A DNA stretch of 64,000 nt from Palsa-1392 sp963819975 (GCA_963819975.1 CAWFYE010000007.1:186001-250000); one strand, 5' to 3'. Counted from the first letter of the stretch, positions 1-8,850 are shown. Notes: a model not told the origin generated them from the letters alone. Translations and numbers: made by a program.

Positions 1-1227
1 GTCGGCTTTGACGATGAAACTGTTTTTCGCCGCGTAGACGTCGCCCGCTTTGAGGCCGGATTTGATCTCGACCCACTCGTCGTCGCGCCGTCCGGTTTCC
101 ACCGGCACCGCTTCAAAGAGCTCGCCGACACGGATGAAAACGACGTCCCAATCGCGGAAGGTTTGGAGCGCGCCTGCCTGTACCGCGACCGGCACTTCCG
201 TTTCGTCGGTCAGAACTTTGCCGTGAACGAAAAGTCCCGGACGCCATTCGCCGGCCGGATTCGGCACGACCGCGCGCGCCAGCATGGTCTGAGAATTTTC
301 GGAACCGAAAGGGGAGATGTAATCGATTTTGGCGGTGGAAGTTTCCATCCCGGCACCGCCGTCGATTGCAATCGACTGGCCTCCGCGCAGGAGGGGAAAA
401 TCCTGGCGATAAACGCTGAAGTCGGCCCAGACCGTGGAGAGATCCGCGATCGTGAAGATCGATTCCTGCCCGGAGACGAACTCGCCCAGGGTCGCGTCCT
501 TACGGATCACCGTCCCGGCGATTTCCGCCTTGATCTCGTAGGTCTGGAGACTCTCGTTGCTCTCGACCGTGGCCAGCACATCGCCGCGCTCGACGGCGTC
601 GCCGAGCCGCTTCGGGACCGATTTTAAAACGCCGGGAAAACGCGGGATGACGTGGCTCATGTGTTCCTCGTTAGGCGCGATCTTGCCGTTTAGCTCCAGC
701 TTCACCGACAGCTTCGCCGGAGCCGCCGTAGCCAGTTCGATCCCGGCTTTGCGGCGCGATTCTTCACTCATCGTGACGCGGCCCTCGAGGCTCTCGTAGC
801 TCCAGCGATAGGTCTCCCCAGCGCGCTGCGCCTCGATCTTCACCGCGAAGGAATGCGGTTCCACCGCCGGCTGCCGGCTGGCAAGAAACATGCCTTCTCG
901 CTCGAAGGTAATGCGATCGATGTGATTGATGCGGCGCAATTCCAGGGTCAGCGCGATGTTGGCGGGTTCGAGCGGTTTGCCATTCTCGTAAAAGAAGACG
1001 CGAAAGTTCGGCTCCCGACCGGCGGGCTCATAGATCGTGACCTCGGTCTGAAAATCTTTTTTTCCTAACAAACGTCCGCCATGCGGACCTTTCGCGACTT
1101 CTTCTTCATCGCCGTGACCGTGCTCGCCAGTGTGCTCTGCCGGTTTGGGATGGAGAATCTTGTAGCCGGCGATAAGGACGCCGAAACCGAAGACGAGGCT
1201 GATGATGACTACTGCGATGCGTTTCAT
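1..1227 (-). CDS. RND efflux periplasmic adaptor subunit (CzcB/CusB type), C-terminus cut by window edge
   Basis: This is the membrane-fusion (HlyD-family) adaptor that links an inner-membrane RND metal pump to an outer-membrane factor. The start at 1227 gives MKRIAVVIISLVFGFGVLIA, an N-terminal membrane anchor. A His/Glu-rich stretch follows (HTGEHGHGDEEE, then GPHGG), typical of metal-exporting adaptors. The barrel-sandwich and beta-barrel parts are visible (IPRFPGVLKSV, GTVIRKDATLGEFVSGQ). The reading frame is open to position 1, giving 409 residues. It ends in a stretch like the usual adaptor C-terminus, so probably only a few dozen residues are missing. The outer-membrane-factor gene ends 7 bases upstream, so the two are co-transcribed, and the pump gene probably follows beyond the left edge. 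The metal specificity is inferred from the His-rich region only. Confidence 0.88.
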   Translation of the reverse strand, partial: MKRIAVVIISLVFGFGVLIAGYKILHPKPAEHTGEHGHGDEEEVAKGPHGGRLLGKKDFQTEVTIYEPAGREPNFRVFFYENGKPLEPANIALTLELRRINHIDRITFEREGMFLASRQPAVEPHSFAVKIEAQRAGETYRWSYESLEGRVTMSEESRRKAGIELATAAPAKLSVKLELNGKIAPNEEHMSHVIPRFPGVLKSVPKRLGDAVERGDVLATVESNESLQTYEIKAEIAGTVIRKDATLGEFVSGQESIFTIADLSTVWADFSVYRQDFPLLRGGQSIAIDGGAGMETSTAKIDYISPFGSENSQTMLARAVVPNPAGEWRPGLFVHGKVLTDETEVPVAVQAGALQTFRDWDVVFIRVGELFEAVPVETGRRDDEWVEIKSGLKAGDVYAAKNSFIVKAD

Positions 1228-1234
1228 AATGATT

Positions 1235-2521
1235 TCAACGGACAGAGTGTGAGACGGCGTGAGGAACGGGCGCTTCCGCGGTGAGGGCTTCGATCACCGC
1301 GAGCGCTTTGTGATAATTTGCCAGCGCGCCCAGATGTTGTGCCTCCGCGCCGGCCAGGGTGCGCTGCGCGTCCAGCACTTCGAGATAGCTGTAACGGCCT
1401 GACTGAAAGCCTTCGTTCATTCCGGCCACGCTCTCCCGCGCGCCCGGCAGCACGGTTGAGCGCAGCAGCTCGAGCGAGGTGCGCGCGGTGAGCAGCGTCT
1501 GGTAGGCATTGGTCAGTTCGTTACGCACCCTGGCCAGCGCCGCGGCCGCGTCCGTATCGGTCTTGGCCAGGATCTCGCGCGCGGCGCGGATTGCGCCCTG
1601 GTTGCGATTAAAGAACGGAAGCGGCACGGAAAAACCAGCGACGAACCCGGTGCTGTCAGTGGCTTCCTGCTGGCGCACGCCGCCGCGCAAACGCAGATCG
1701 GGAACCGCCGCCGCGCGTTCCCGCGCGAGCACGGCGGACCTGCGCCCGTGCTCCGCCGCGAACCTCGCGACGCGCGGGTTGCGCTCGATTTGCCTAACGA
1801 GTGATTCGAGCGACTCAACCGCAGGCGCACGGTCGAGATCGCCGGCCGTGCACGAGAAGCGCGGCGCGCTCGCGCCCCATTGCGCAGCCAGCCGATAGCG
1901 CGCCGCGACCACTTCGCGTCGCGCCGTTTCCAGATCGATCTTCGCGGTCGCCACCGCCAGGCGAAAGCGTGTTTCCTCGATCGGGGAAGCCTTGCCCGCC
2001 TTCAGCCGCTTCTGCACCGCGGGCAGAAACTCGTCCGTGAGGCCGACCAATTCTTCCTGCGCCGCCACCCGGCGCTCTCCGGCGAGGACCTCGACGAAGA
2101 GTTGGTGCGTCTCGAGAAAGACTTCGCGTCTCTGTATTTCGTAATCGAAAGCCGTTAGCGCTCGATCGAACCGCGCCGCTTGCACCCGCGCCCGCCGTTT
2201 GCCCCCCAGCTCAATGAGTTGTCCGAGCGCGACCGTCGTTTCCGCCCGATCGAATCCATTCGCCTGGCGCGAACCGCCAAAGTCTTCCACCGCGAGGTCG
2301 ACCTCTGGGTTGGGCAACAGGTTGGCCTGCAAAACGCGCGCTTCCGCCGCGCGCAGCTCGTAACTGAATCCGGCCAATTGCGGATTCTGAGTCAAGGCGA
2401 GCGCGAGGGCCCGTTGCAGGGTCAACGCTCCCGTCGGCTCGACGAAGCGGGCGGTATTTTCCGAACCCGCCCAAGCGAGCACGGGGAGTAAAAAGAGAGG
2501 TAAAAATTTTCTAAACATCAT
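1235..2521 (-). CDS. TolC-family outer membrane factor of a metal efflux system (CzcC type)
   Basis: The 428-residue protein is the outer-membrane channel of a tripartite RND exporter. It starts MMFRKFLPLFLLPVLAWA, a Sec signal peptide. Two tandem outer-membrane-efflux repeats follow: LTLQRALALALTQNPQLAGF near residue 33, and the second half from about residue 225 with NPRVARFAAEHGRR. The length and the phrase PLPFFNRNQGAI are characteristic of CzcC/CusC relatives. It lies 7 bases upstream of the adaptor gene and 144 bases downstream of a small Cys-rich gene on the same strand, consistent with one metal-resistance operon. The particular metal is not deducible from the sequence. Confidence 0.9.
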   Translation of the reverse strand: MMFRKFLPLFLLPVLAWAGSENTARFVEPTGALTLQRALALALTQNPQLAGFSYELRAAEARVLQANLLPNPEVDLAVEDFGGSRQANGFDRAETTVALGQLIELGGKRRARVQAARFDRALTAFDYEIQRREVFLETHQLFVEVLAGERRVAAQEELVGLTDEFLPAVQKRLKAGKASPIEETRFRLAVATAKIDLETARREVVAARYRLAAQWGASAPRFSCTAGDLDRAPAVESLESLVRQIERNPRVARFAAEHGRRSAVLARERAAAVPDLRLRGGVRQQEATDSTGFVAGFSVPLPFFNRNQGAIRAAREILAKTDTDAAAALARVRNELTNAYQTLLTARTSLELLRSTVLPGARESVAGMNEGFQSGRYSYLEVLDAQRTLAGAEAQHLGALANYHKALAVIEALTAEAPVPHAVSHSVR

Positions 2522-2665
2522 GAATGAACGGATGAATTTCGAGAGATGGACACGCCGCGGCGCGCCCAGGAAAAAGCGAGCGCGGATACACCGGTGGCCG
2601 GTGATCCGCGGGGATTGAAATGCGGCAAACTCACGCCCTCAGAGCGCGAAGCTGCACTTCAATCG

Positions 2666-2971
2666 CTAGGCGAGTTGAGGGGGATGATCGATCTCGGTCG
2701 CGGCGTCGGCCACCTCGAGCAGAGCGCCATCCGCGATCCGTGTGACTACCTCGCTAGGCACGAGAACGGCCGGGAGATCCAGCCCCAGCGCGGCACCGGC
2801 ATGCAGCGAACAGCCGCACGCCGGACAGCTCGTATGATCCCCACTCTGCGACTCTGTGGCGCAGGCGCCGGTGGCATCGTGCAAAGAGTCCGCGACCAAA
2901 TCGCCCGTCACGACGAACAGCGCGAAAAGCGCGCAGAGCAGTTGAAAGGATTGGTGCTGGAAGAATTTCAT
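2666..2971 (-). CDS. Small exported Cys/His-containing protein, first gene of the efflux operon
   Basis: This is a 101-residue protein with an N-terminal hydrophobic segment (FQLLCALFALFVVTGDLVA) that looks like a signal peptide or anchor. It also has a central cluster C-A-T-E-S-Q-S-G-D-H-T-S-C-P-A-C-G-C followed by LHAG. The four cysteines and two histidines could bind metal. Its position directly before the outer-membrane factor and adaptor genes on the same strand supports a role in metal handling, but no family is recognised and the function is inference. The TAG stop lies inside a one-mismatch copy (TCGCTAGGC) of the iterated 9-mer. Confidence 0.6.
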   Translation of the reverse strand: MKFFQHQSFQLLCALFALFVVTGDLVADSLHDATGACATESQSGDHTSCPACGCSLHAGAALGLDLPAVLVPSEVVTRIADGALLEVADAATEIDHPPQLA

Positions 2972-3007
2972 CGAGCTAGCCCACCGATAGCGACATCGCG
3001 CGGAGTG

Positions 3008-4165
3008 TCAACGGTCCACCTCGCCCAACACGATATCGATACTGCCCAAAATGACCATCACGTCGGCCACGGTGTGTCCGAGGCACATGTCCTCGAGGAT
3101 CGTCAGGTTGATGAAGCTCGGCGGACGCACCCGGTAGCGATAGGGGCTGCCGCTCCCGTCGCTGATCAGGTAAAAACCAAGCTCGCCTTTGGGAGCTTCG
3201 ATCCGGCCGTAGGCTTCGCCGACTGGCGGTTTGAAGGCGCGGATCTTGACCTTCGGATTCTGGATCGGTCCTTCGGGTAATTGGTCCATTGCCTGATGCA
3301 GGATCTCGAGCGTTTCGCGCAGTTCGAGCACGCGCATCATGAGTCGATCGTAGACATCGCCGTGGTCGCCTAATGGCACCCGGAATTTGAAGCGCGGATA
3401 GATTCCGTAACCGTCGACCTTCCGGATGTCGTAGTTCACGCCAGAAGCACGCAGACCGGGACCGGTGATGCCGGCGTTGATCGCCAGCTCGGCGGAAACC
3501 TTCCCAACGTTTTGCGTGCGGGCGATGAGGATTTCGTTGCCGGTGATCAAATTCTCGAACTCATCGAGAAAGCGCGGGAAGCCCTCGACGATCTTACGCG
3601 CGCGCTCCATCCAGCCCGGCGGCAGATCGACGCGGCAACCGCCGAAGCGCATGTAGTCACACATCATGCGTGATCCGGAAAGTGACTCGAAAAGGTCGAG
3701 AATATTCTCGCGCTCGCGAAACGCGTACATAAGCGGCGTGCCCCAGGCACCCATGTCGCTGAGGATGAAGCCGAGCTGCGAAGTGTGATTCACCAGGCGG
3801 GTCAGCTCGCCAAGAATGACGCGCAAATACTCGGCGCGCTCGGGGACCTCGATCCCGGCCAGTTTTTCGACACTGAGCGCGTAGGCCCAGTTGTTTGTCA
3901 TCGAGCAAAAATAATCGAGCCGGTCGGTATAGGGCATGGAGCCGAGGTAGCTCGTGTTTTCGCCGATCTTTTCGTGATTGCGATGGAGATAACCAAAGAC
4001 CGGTTTGAGCTTGCGCACGACCTCACCATCGAGCGCGACGTTCATGCGGAAGACGCCGTGGGTCGATGGGTGTTGCGGCCCCATCGAAATTTCGAGGAGC
4101 TCACCGTCGAAGAGCGAGGTCATCCGCGGCGGGGCTTGTTCGAGTTCCTGTAAACCGGTGGTCAT
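3008..4165 (-). CDS. nuoD: NADH-quinone oxidoreductase subunit D
   Basis: This is the 49-kDa-type peripheral-arm subunit of complex I, which with NuoB forms the quinone-binding site. The 385 residues match the usual family size. Hallmarks are MGPQHPSTHGVFRMNV (residues 28-43), the GYLHRNHEKIGE segment and the C-terminal DGSGSPYRYRVRPPSF and LGSIDIVLGEVDR motifs. It is the last gene of the nuoABCD block and starts 15 bases after nuoC stops. The other peripheral genes (nuoE, F, G, I) are not next to it. The block reads away from the separate nuoH-N block, with gdhA between them. Confidence 0.97.
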   Translation of the reverse strand: MTTGLQELEQAPPRMTSLFDGELLEISMGPQHPSTHGVFRMNVALDGEVVRKLKPVFGYLHRNHEKIGENTSYLGSMPYTDRLDYFCSMTNNWAYALSVEKLAGIEVPERAEYLRVILGELTRLVNHTSQLGFILSDMGAWGTPLMYAFRERENILDLFESLSGSRMMCDYMRFGGCRVDLPPGWMERARKIVEGFPRFLDEFENLITGNEILIARTQNVGKVSAELAINAGITGPGLRASGVNYDIRKVDGYGIYPRFKFRVPLGDHGDVYDRLMMRVLELRETLEILHQAMDQLPEGPIQNPKVKIRAFKPPVGEAYGRIEAPKGELGFYLISDGSGSPYRYRVRPPSFINLTILEDMCLGHTVADVMVILGSIDIVLGEVDR

Positions 4166-4180
4166 TCTAGAAAGATGAAT

Positions 4181-4843
4181 TCATGCTGGTGCGACAGCTT
4201 CCGTGCCGTCCGTTTGTGGACGGGGTGCGTAGTGCTGCTTCGCTTTTTCCAGAATGTCGTCGTGCGGGGTCGGCTCGTATTCGTAGTCGTCCGGCTCGCG
4301 ATAATCTTTCCGCATCGGAAAATCGGTGAACTCGTCCCACATCAAAATGCGGCGCAGATCAGGGTGGCCATCGAAGTGGATGCCGTAGAGGTCGTAGATT
4401 TCGCGCTCTTGGAATTCCGCACTCCGCCAGACCGGGGTGAGGGACGGAAGCGGCGCTCGCTCGGCCCGATCACGGGTGCGCAGCCTAACGACAACCGGTC
4501 CGTGCTTCTGGGTCATCGAATAGAGATGGTAGACCGCCTCGAGGTAGCCGGAAAAAAATTCCTCCTGCGTTTCCTCGACCTCCTTCTCCTCTCCTTCGAT
4601 GACCTTTTTCACCTTCACCTTTTTCTTCACCGTCCGATCGAGCCAATCGACTCCGGTCACGTTGGAGCAAAAGTCGAGACGCAGAGCGGGGTCATCGCGC
4701 AGGAAACGCGCGACTGCAAGCGCATTCGCGTGATCGAGCAGGAGCGACGGCTGATTCGCCGGACCGGGATTTGGAACGGTTTCCAGTTGAGCGCCCGGGA
4801 CGGCCGCTTCGGCGCGGGCTTTGATCTCCTCAAGCGACTCCAT
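4181..4843 (-). CDS. nuoC: NADH-quinone oxidoreductase subunit C
   Basis: This is the 30-kDa-type complex I subunit, 220 residues. Family signatures are GYLEAVYHLYSM (about 98-109), SAEFQEREIYDLYGIHFDGHP and the C-terminal LRRILMWDEFTDFPMRKDY. Between VDWLDRT and GYLEAVYHL sits an unusual highly charged insertion of about 24 residues, rich in Lys then Glu (KKKVKVKKV, then EEKEVEETQEE), absent from the short standard form. The start ATG at 4843 shares its A with a copy of the iterated 9-mer, which also supplies the nuoB stop, so the junction is only two bases wide. Confidence 0.96.
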   Translation of the reverse strand: MESLEEIKARAEAAVPGAQLETVPNPGPANQPSLLLDHANALAVARFLRDDPALRLDFCSNVTGVDWLDRTVKKKVKVKKVIEGEEKEVEETQEEFFSGYLEAVYHLYSMTQKHGPVVVRLRTRDRAERAPLPSLTPVWRSAEFQEREIYDLYGIHFDGHPDLRRILMWDEFTDFPMRKDYREPDDYEYEPTPHDDILEKAKQHYAPRPQTDGTEAVAPA

Positions 4844-4845
4844 CG

Positions 4846-5469
4846 TTAGGCGCGCTCGATCGCCGGCGGGTGAAAGACGTCCGGGTTGGCCGGCGGTTCG
4901 AGATCGTGGGCGCCAAACTCCGGCACCGGATATTCGCTCGGCGTGTTCGCTTTCAGAAACTCGGCCTGGCCCTCCCCGGTCAGCTTTTGGCCGTCGATCT
5001 TACGCTGGAGTTCCATGAAAGCGTGGAGCAACGCCTCCGGCCGCGGCGGGCAGCCCGGGATGTAAACGTCGACCGGGATGTAACGATCGATTCCCTTAAG
5101 CACGTTGTAGCCTTGTTTGAATGGTCCGCCGGAAATGGCGCAGGCACCCATCGAGATGACATACTTCGGATCCGGCATCTGGTTGTAGAGCCGGACGACT
5201 TGCGGAGCCATTTTCTTGGTCACGGTGCCGGCCACGATCATGAGGTCGGCTTGCCGGGGCGAAGGACGAAAGACTTCTCCGCCAAAACGCGCCAGGTCGT
5301 AGCGCGAGGCCGCCGCTGCGATCATCTCGATCGCGCAACAGGCGAGACCGAACTGGAGCGGCCAGATCGAGTTCCTGCGGCCCCAGTTGTAGAGCCCCTG
5401 CATCGAGGTCATCCAGACGCCCTGCTTTTGCAGTTCGCTGCGGAGTCCGTCGTCGATTTGCCCTTCCAT
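4846..5469 (-). CDS. nuoB: NADH-quinone oxidoreductase subunit B
   Basis: This is the PSST-type subunit that carries the terminal [4Fe-4S] cluster N2 and hands electrons to quinone. Cluster ligands are visible in LACCAIEM, GACAISGG and PGCPPRPE. The chosen ATG at 5469 gives MEGQIDDGLRSELQKQG and 207 residues. The open frame continues upstream to 5700, but that part is out-of-frame overlap with nuoA. ATG and the nuoA stop share one base (TGATG), which indicates translational coupling. The C-terminus has a roughly 40-residue extension beyond the core. The TAA stop is part of an iterated 9-mer copy at 4843-4851. Confidence 0.96.
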   Translation of the reverse strand: MEGQIDDGLRSELQKQGVWMTSMQGLYNWGRRNSIWPLQFGLACCAIEMIAAAASRYDLARFGGEVFRPSPRQADLMIVAGTVTKKMAPQVVRLYNQMPDPKYVISMGACAISGGPFKQGYNVLKGIDRYIPVDVYIPGCPPRPEALLHAFMELQRKIDGQKLTGEGQAEFLKANTPSEYPVPEFGAHDLEPPANPDVFHPPAIERA

Positions 5470-5870
5470 CACCTCGTCCAAGATAAACAACCTTTGCCCC
5501 AGGCCCAAACCAAGCCTTCCAACAAGAGGAGGAGGAAAATCAAAATCGCGACAAAGGCGCCATAGGGCAATCCAGTAAAGGCGACGGCGAAGGGCACGAG
5601 GAAGATCGATTCGACATCGAAGATGAGAAAGATGATGGCGTAGAGATAATACTGGGAGTGGAATTGGACTTGCGCTTCGCCTAACGACTCGACGCCGCAT
5701 TCATAGGTCGCGTTCTTGGCCGCACCCGGCTTTGGCGGTTGGAAAAAATACCGCCACATCCAGGCCAGCATGAGCGGCATGAGCGGGAAAACGAGCGCGA
5801 CGCCGCAGAAGATGACGAGGAAGAAGTAGGGCGACGGAGTCATGCTCCAGAGCTCTTGTGCGTGCGCCAA
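5469..5870 (-). CDS. nuoA: NADH-quinone oxidoreductase subunit A
   Basis: This is a small membrane subunit of complex I with three predicted transmembrane helices (about 14-36, 73-94 and 100-122) in 133 residues. The diagnostic loop TYECGVESLGEAQVQFHSQY and the acidic segment IFLIFDVESIFLVPFAV are present. It is the first gene of the nuoABCD block. The start at 5870 is the longest; a second Met at residue 10 (MTPSPYFF) is an alternative. A 113-base gap with a long inverted repeat separates it from the upstream gdhA on the same strand. Confidence 0.95.
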   Translation of the reverse strand: MAHAQELWSMTPSPYFFLVIFCGVALVFPLMPLMLAWMWRYFFQPPKPGAAKNATYECGVESLGEAQVQFHSQYYLYAIIFLIFDVESIFLVPFAVAFTGLPYGAFVAILIFLLLLLEGLVWAWGKGCLSWTR

Positions 5871-5894
5871 GTCGTAAGCCCGGGGGCAGACTTG

Positions 5895-5969
5895 GAATCA
5901 GGAAAACAGGAAAGCAGGAAGAAGAGACCCGGATTCGACCACAGTCCTGCTTTCCTGCTTTCTTGATTC
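5895..5969. repeat. Long imperfect inverted repeat with 8-base internal periodicity
   Basis: The arm at 5895-5919 (GAATCAGGAAAACAGGAAAG and five more bases) pairs with 5945-5969 at 23 of 25 positions around a 25-base loop. Each arm is itself made of near-8-base units (CAGGAAAA, CAGGAAAG). It fills the gap between the gdhA stop and the nuoA start on the same strand. It could form an RNA hairpin that separates the two transcripts, but it lacks the U-tract of a canonical terminator in either direction. Confidence 0.75.
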
Positions 5970-5983
5970 ATTCCTGCTTCTTC

Positions 5984-7345
5984 TTACACCAACCCCTGAT
6001 CGAGCATCGCGTTCGCGACCTTGAGGAAGCCGGCGATGTTGGCGCCGTTGACGTAGTTACCTGGTGTTCCAAAGCGTTCCGCGGTCGCGCGGCAGGTTTT
6101 GTGGATCGCTTTCATGATCCCTTGCAGTCGCGCGTCCACTTCCTCACGCGTCCACGAGAGGCGCATGCTGTTTTGCGCCATTTCCAGACCGGAAGTGGCG
6201 ACGCCGCCGGCGTTGGCTGCTTTGCCGGGGCCGAAAAGAATCCCGGCGTCGAGAAAGCGCCGGATCCCGCCGATCATGGTCGGCATGTTGGCGCCTTCCG
6301 AAACGACGTAGACGCCGTTGCGGAGCAGGTTCTCCGCGTCTTTTTCGCTGATTTCGTTTTGCGTCGCGCTCGGGAAAGCGCACTGCGCGGGGTGATTCCA
6401 GAGCGGGTTGTAATCGAGGCTGCCGTCGTCGGCCGTGTAGACCGCGCTTTTGAACTTATCCGCGTACTCGGAAATGCGGCCGCGGCGGATATTCTTCAGC
6501 TCCATGACGAAGGCGAGTTTTTCCCGAGTGATGCCGGCTTCGTCGTAAATGTAACCTGTGGAATCGGACAAAGTGACCGGCTTCGCGCCCAGCTCGATCA
6601 ATTTCTCGACCGTGTACTGCGCGACGTTACCACTTCCGGAGACGAGACAGACTTTGCCGGCGAGATTTTCGTCGCGTGTGTTCAACATCTCGGCTGCGAA
6701 ATAAACCGCGCCGTAGCCGGTCGCTTCCGGACGAATCAACGACCCACCCCAGCCGATGCCTTTGCCCGTGAGCACGCCGGTGAATTCGTTGCGCAGCTTT
6801 TTGTACATTCCAAACATGTAACCGATCTCCCGCGAGCCGACGCCGATGTCGCCGGCCGGGACGTCGCGATACGGTCCAATGTGGCGCGACAGTTCCGACA
6901 TGAATGCCTGACAAAAGTGCATCACTTCGTTGTCGCTCTTTCCTTTCGGATCGAAATCGGACCCGCCCTTGCCACCCCCCATCGGCAACGTCGTTAGGCT
7001 GTTTTTAAAGACCTGCTCGAAGGCGAGGAACTTGAGGATGCCGAGATTGACCGACGGATGAAAGCGAAGCCCGCCTTTGTAAGGCCCGATCGCGCTGTTC
7101 ATCTCGACCCGGAAACCGCGATTGACGTGGATCTGGTTTTTGTCGTCCTGCCAGGGGACGCGGAACATGATGACGCGCTCCGGTTCGATAATCCGCTCCA
7201 GGATTCTGCCCGCGCGATATTCCGGGTGTCGATCGAGGGCCAGGATGAGGGAGTCCACCACTTCCTCGACCGCCTGATGGAATTCCACCTCGCCCGGATT
7301 CTTCGCTTTGACCCGTGCCATCAACTCTGCAACGTCATCTTTCAT
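5984..7345 (-). CDS. gdhA: Glutamate dehydrogenase, NADP-type
   Basis: This enzyme interconverts 2-oxoglutarate plus ammonium and glutamate. The 453 residues match hexameric class-I bacterial GDH. The substrate-binding segment GPYKGGLRFH (K90) and the catalytic lysine in PMGGGKGGSDFDPKGK (K126) are present. The dinucleotide-binding fold starts at VSGSGNVAQYT, and the C-terminal YVNGANIAGFLKVANAM is typical of the NADP-dependent clade. It is placed between the two halves of the complex I gene set, on the nuoABCD strand. The cofactor choice is inferred from family resemblance, not from a tested residue. Confidence 0.96.
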   Translation of the reverse strand: MKDDVAELMARVKAKNPGEVEFHQAVEEVVDSLILALDRHPEYRAGRILERIIEPERVIMFRVPWQDDKNQIHVNRGFRVEMNSAIGPYKGGLRFHPSVNLGILKFLAFEQVFKNSLTTLPMGGGKGGSDFDPKGKSDNEVMHFCQAFMSELSRHIGPYRDVPAGDIGVGSREIGYMFGMYKKLRNEFTGVLTGKGIGWGGSLIRPEATGYGAVYFAAEMLNTRDENLAGKVCLVSGSGNVAQYTVEKLIELGAKPVTLSDSTGYIYDEAGITREKLAFVMELKNIRRGRISEYADKFKSAVYTADDGSLDYNPLWNHPAQCAFPSATQNEISEKDAENLLRNGVYVVSEGANMPTMIGGIRRFLDAGILFGPGKAANAGGVATSGLEMAQNSMRLSWTREEVDARLQGIMKAIHKTCRATAERFGTPGNYVNGANIAGFLKVANAMLDQGLV

Positions 7346-7662
7346 AGGTAATTTCTCGAAGCTCTGCCGCCCTGCTCTTGCTGCATGCCGATCCAGCCTA
7401 ACGAATCATGGAAACGCGGGGCGGATCTCGGTGAGTTCGGGCATTCCCCGCGCAGGAATAGCGTCCCGCAGACCCGAACGGAATAAAATTCATAAATCAC
7501 GTATGCCAGACGGCGGCCGAAACAGAAGGAGATATTTTGGGCTGGCATCGCGCGGCAGGCAAGCGAGGTGGGACCACTCCGGCGATTTTCCCGGGATTTC
7601 TGCGGACCAGACCGATTCCTTTCTTGCTTAAAAAATCAGACCTCGCTTTTCTTCATCGGAAC
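7346..7662. promoter_or_regulatory. Divergent intergenic region between gdhA and nuoH
   Basis: About 317 bases separate gdhA (minus) from the preferred nuoH start (plus). It holds an iterated 9-mer at 7396 and interleaved inverted repeats: CGCGGGG at 7415 with CCCCGCG at 7446, and GTTCGGG at 7435 with CCCGAAC at 7473. It also holds the AT-rich stretch AATAAAATTCATAAAT around 7482. A strong Shine-Dalgarno-like AAGGAG (7526-7531) precedes a TTG at 7537 that is in frame with nuoH. The region probably carries both promoters; no -35/-10 pair is assigned with confidence. Confidence 0.5.
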
Positions 7663-8850
7663 GTGAGCGGTTTTTTAGACCAGATTTTTGTCGGCGGAAA
7701 AGAACGGCTTCTGTCGTTCCTCGCCGGGGCACCCGATTGGGTCGTCCAGGTTGTCTCGAGCCTGCTCAACATCATCGCGCTCCTCGCGGTTTTTCTCACC
7801 CTCTTCGCCCTCATGTCGCTCTTCGAGCGAAAGATCCTCGCCCGCATCCAAAACCGCTACGGCCCGAATCGGGTCGGCCCGTTCGGTCTTTTTCAACCGG
7901 TGGCCGACGGGATCAAGATGTTGATCAAAGAAGACATCGTGCCGGCGCGGGCGGACAAGGCGGTGCACTTCCTCGCCCCGATCCTGATCGCGGCGGCCGC
8001 CATCCTCGCCTTGGGTGTCATCCCCTACGGGCGCAACATGACGCCGTTTACGATCGATGGCGGGATTCTCTTTTTCTTTGCCGTCGGGTCGACCAATGAG
8101 GTCGGTGTTTTCATGGCAGGCTGGGGGAGCAACAACAAGTTTTCCATGCTGGGCGCGATGCGCGCCATCGCCCAGATGGTAAGCTACGAGTTGCCGCTCA
8201 TCATTACGGTCCTGCCGGTGGTGATGGTAACCGGTTCGCTCACACCCAACGCGATCGTTGCGGCACAGGCTGGCTACTCGTTCGGCGTCTTGCCGCACTG
8301 GTTCGTGCTCACCCCCTGGGGCGCGGCCGCTTTCCTCCTCTTTTTTATCTCGGGGCTGGTGGAATCGAACCGCACCCCCTTCGATGTCCCGGAGGGTGAA
8401 TCGGAAATCGTCGCCGGCCACATGACTGAGTATTCCGGCTTCAAATACGCGATCTTTTTCCTCGCGGAATATTTCGGAATGTTCGCGGTCAGTGGGCTGG
8501 CAGTGACGCTTTTCCTCGGCGGCTGGCACGCACCGATCAGCGTGCTCCAGGTCGTGCCATCTTACATTTGGTTCTTCCTTAAGCTTGGCGTCCTGCTTTT
8601 CGTCTTCGTTTGGATTCGCGGCACCCTTCCGCGCATTCGGATCGATCAGATGATGAGTTTCGCCTGGAAATTCATGCTCCCGATGGCTTTTGCCTGCATT
8701 CTCGCCGCCGCCGTCTGGTTTTACGCCGGGCACGGCGTTGCAGGCTGGATTTGGTCGCTGGTTGTGATCGCGCTGGTTTATCTCGCGCTTTCCCGTTTGA
8801 TCGGGACCGGGAAGAAATTCGCACCCCGCACCTATCGTTACGCCGAATGA
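7663..8850 (+). CDS. nuoH: NADH-quinone oxidoreductase subunit H
   Basis: This is the membrane-arm subunit that abuts the quinone chamber. It is about 395 residues from GTG 7663, with eight or more transmembrane helices. Hallmarks are FERKILARIQNRYGPNRVGP (about residues 58-77 of this start) and the loop FDVPEGESEIVAGHMTEYSGFK written in part as PEGESEIVAG. An in-frame TTG at 7537 with an excellent Shine-Dalgarno would add 42 residues (MGWHRAAGKRGG...) that do not resemble NuoH, so the start is ambiguous. It overlaps nuoJ by four bases. nuoI, normally between nuoH and nuoJ, is missing. Confidence 0.93.
   Translation: MSGFLDQIFVGGKERLLSFLAGAPDWVVQVVSSLLNIIALLAVFLTLFALMSLFERKILARIQNRYGPNRVGPFGLFQPVADGIKMLIKEDIVPARADKAVHFLAPILIAAAAILALGVIPYGRNMTPFTIDGGILFFFAVGSTNEVGVFMAGWGSNNKFSMLGAMRAIAQMVSYELPLIITVLPVVMVTGSLTPNAIVAAQAGYSFGVLPHWFVLTPWGAAAFLLFFISGLVESNRTPFDVPEGESEIVAGHMTEYSGFKYAIFFLAEYFGMFAVSGLAVTLFLGGWHAPISVLQVVPSYIWFFLKLGVLLFVFVWIRGTLPRIRIDQMMSFAWKFMLPMAFACILAAAVWFYAGHGVAGWIWSLVVIALVYLALSRLIGTGKKFAPRTYRYAE

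Noticed and set aside
5895..5969. Rho-independent terminator between gdhA and nuoA
   Set aside because: The stem is long but not GC-rich, the loop is 25 bases and there is no U-tract; it is described as a repeat instead.
7675..8733. Minus-strand open frame of 352 codons opposite nuoH
   Set aside because: Antisense shadow of nuoH; composition is Glu/Arg/His-rich without motifs.
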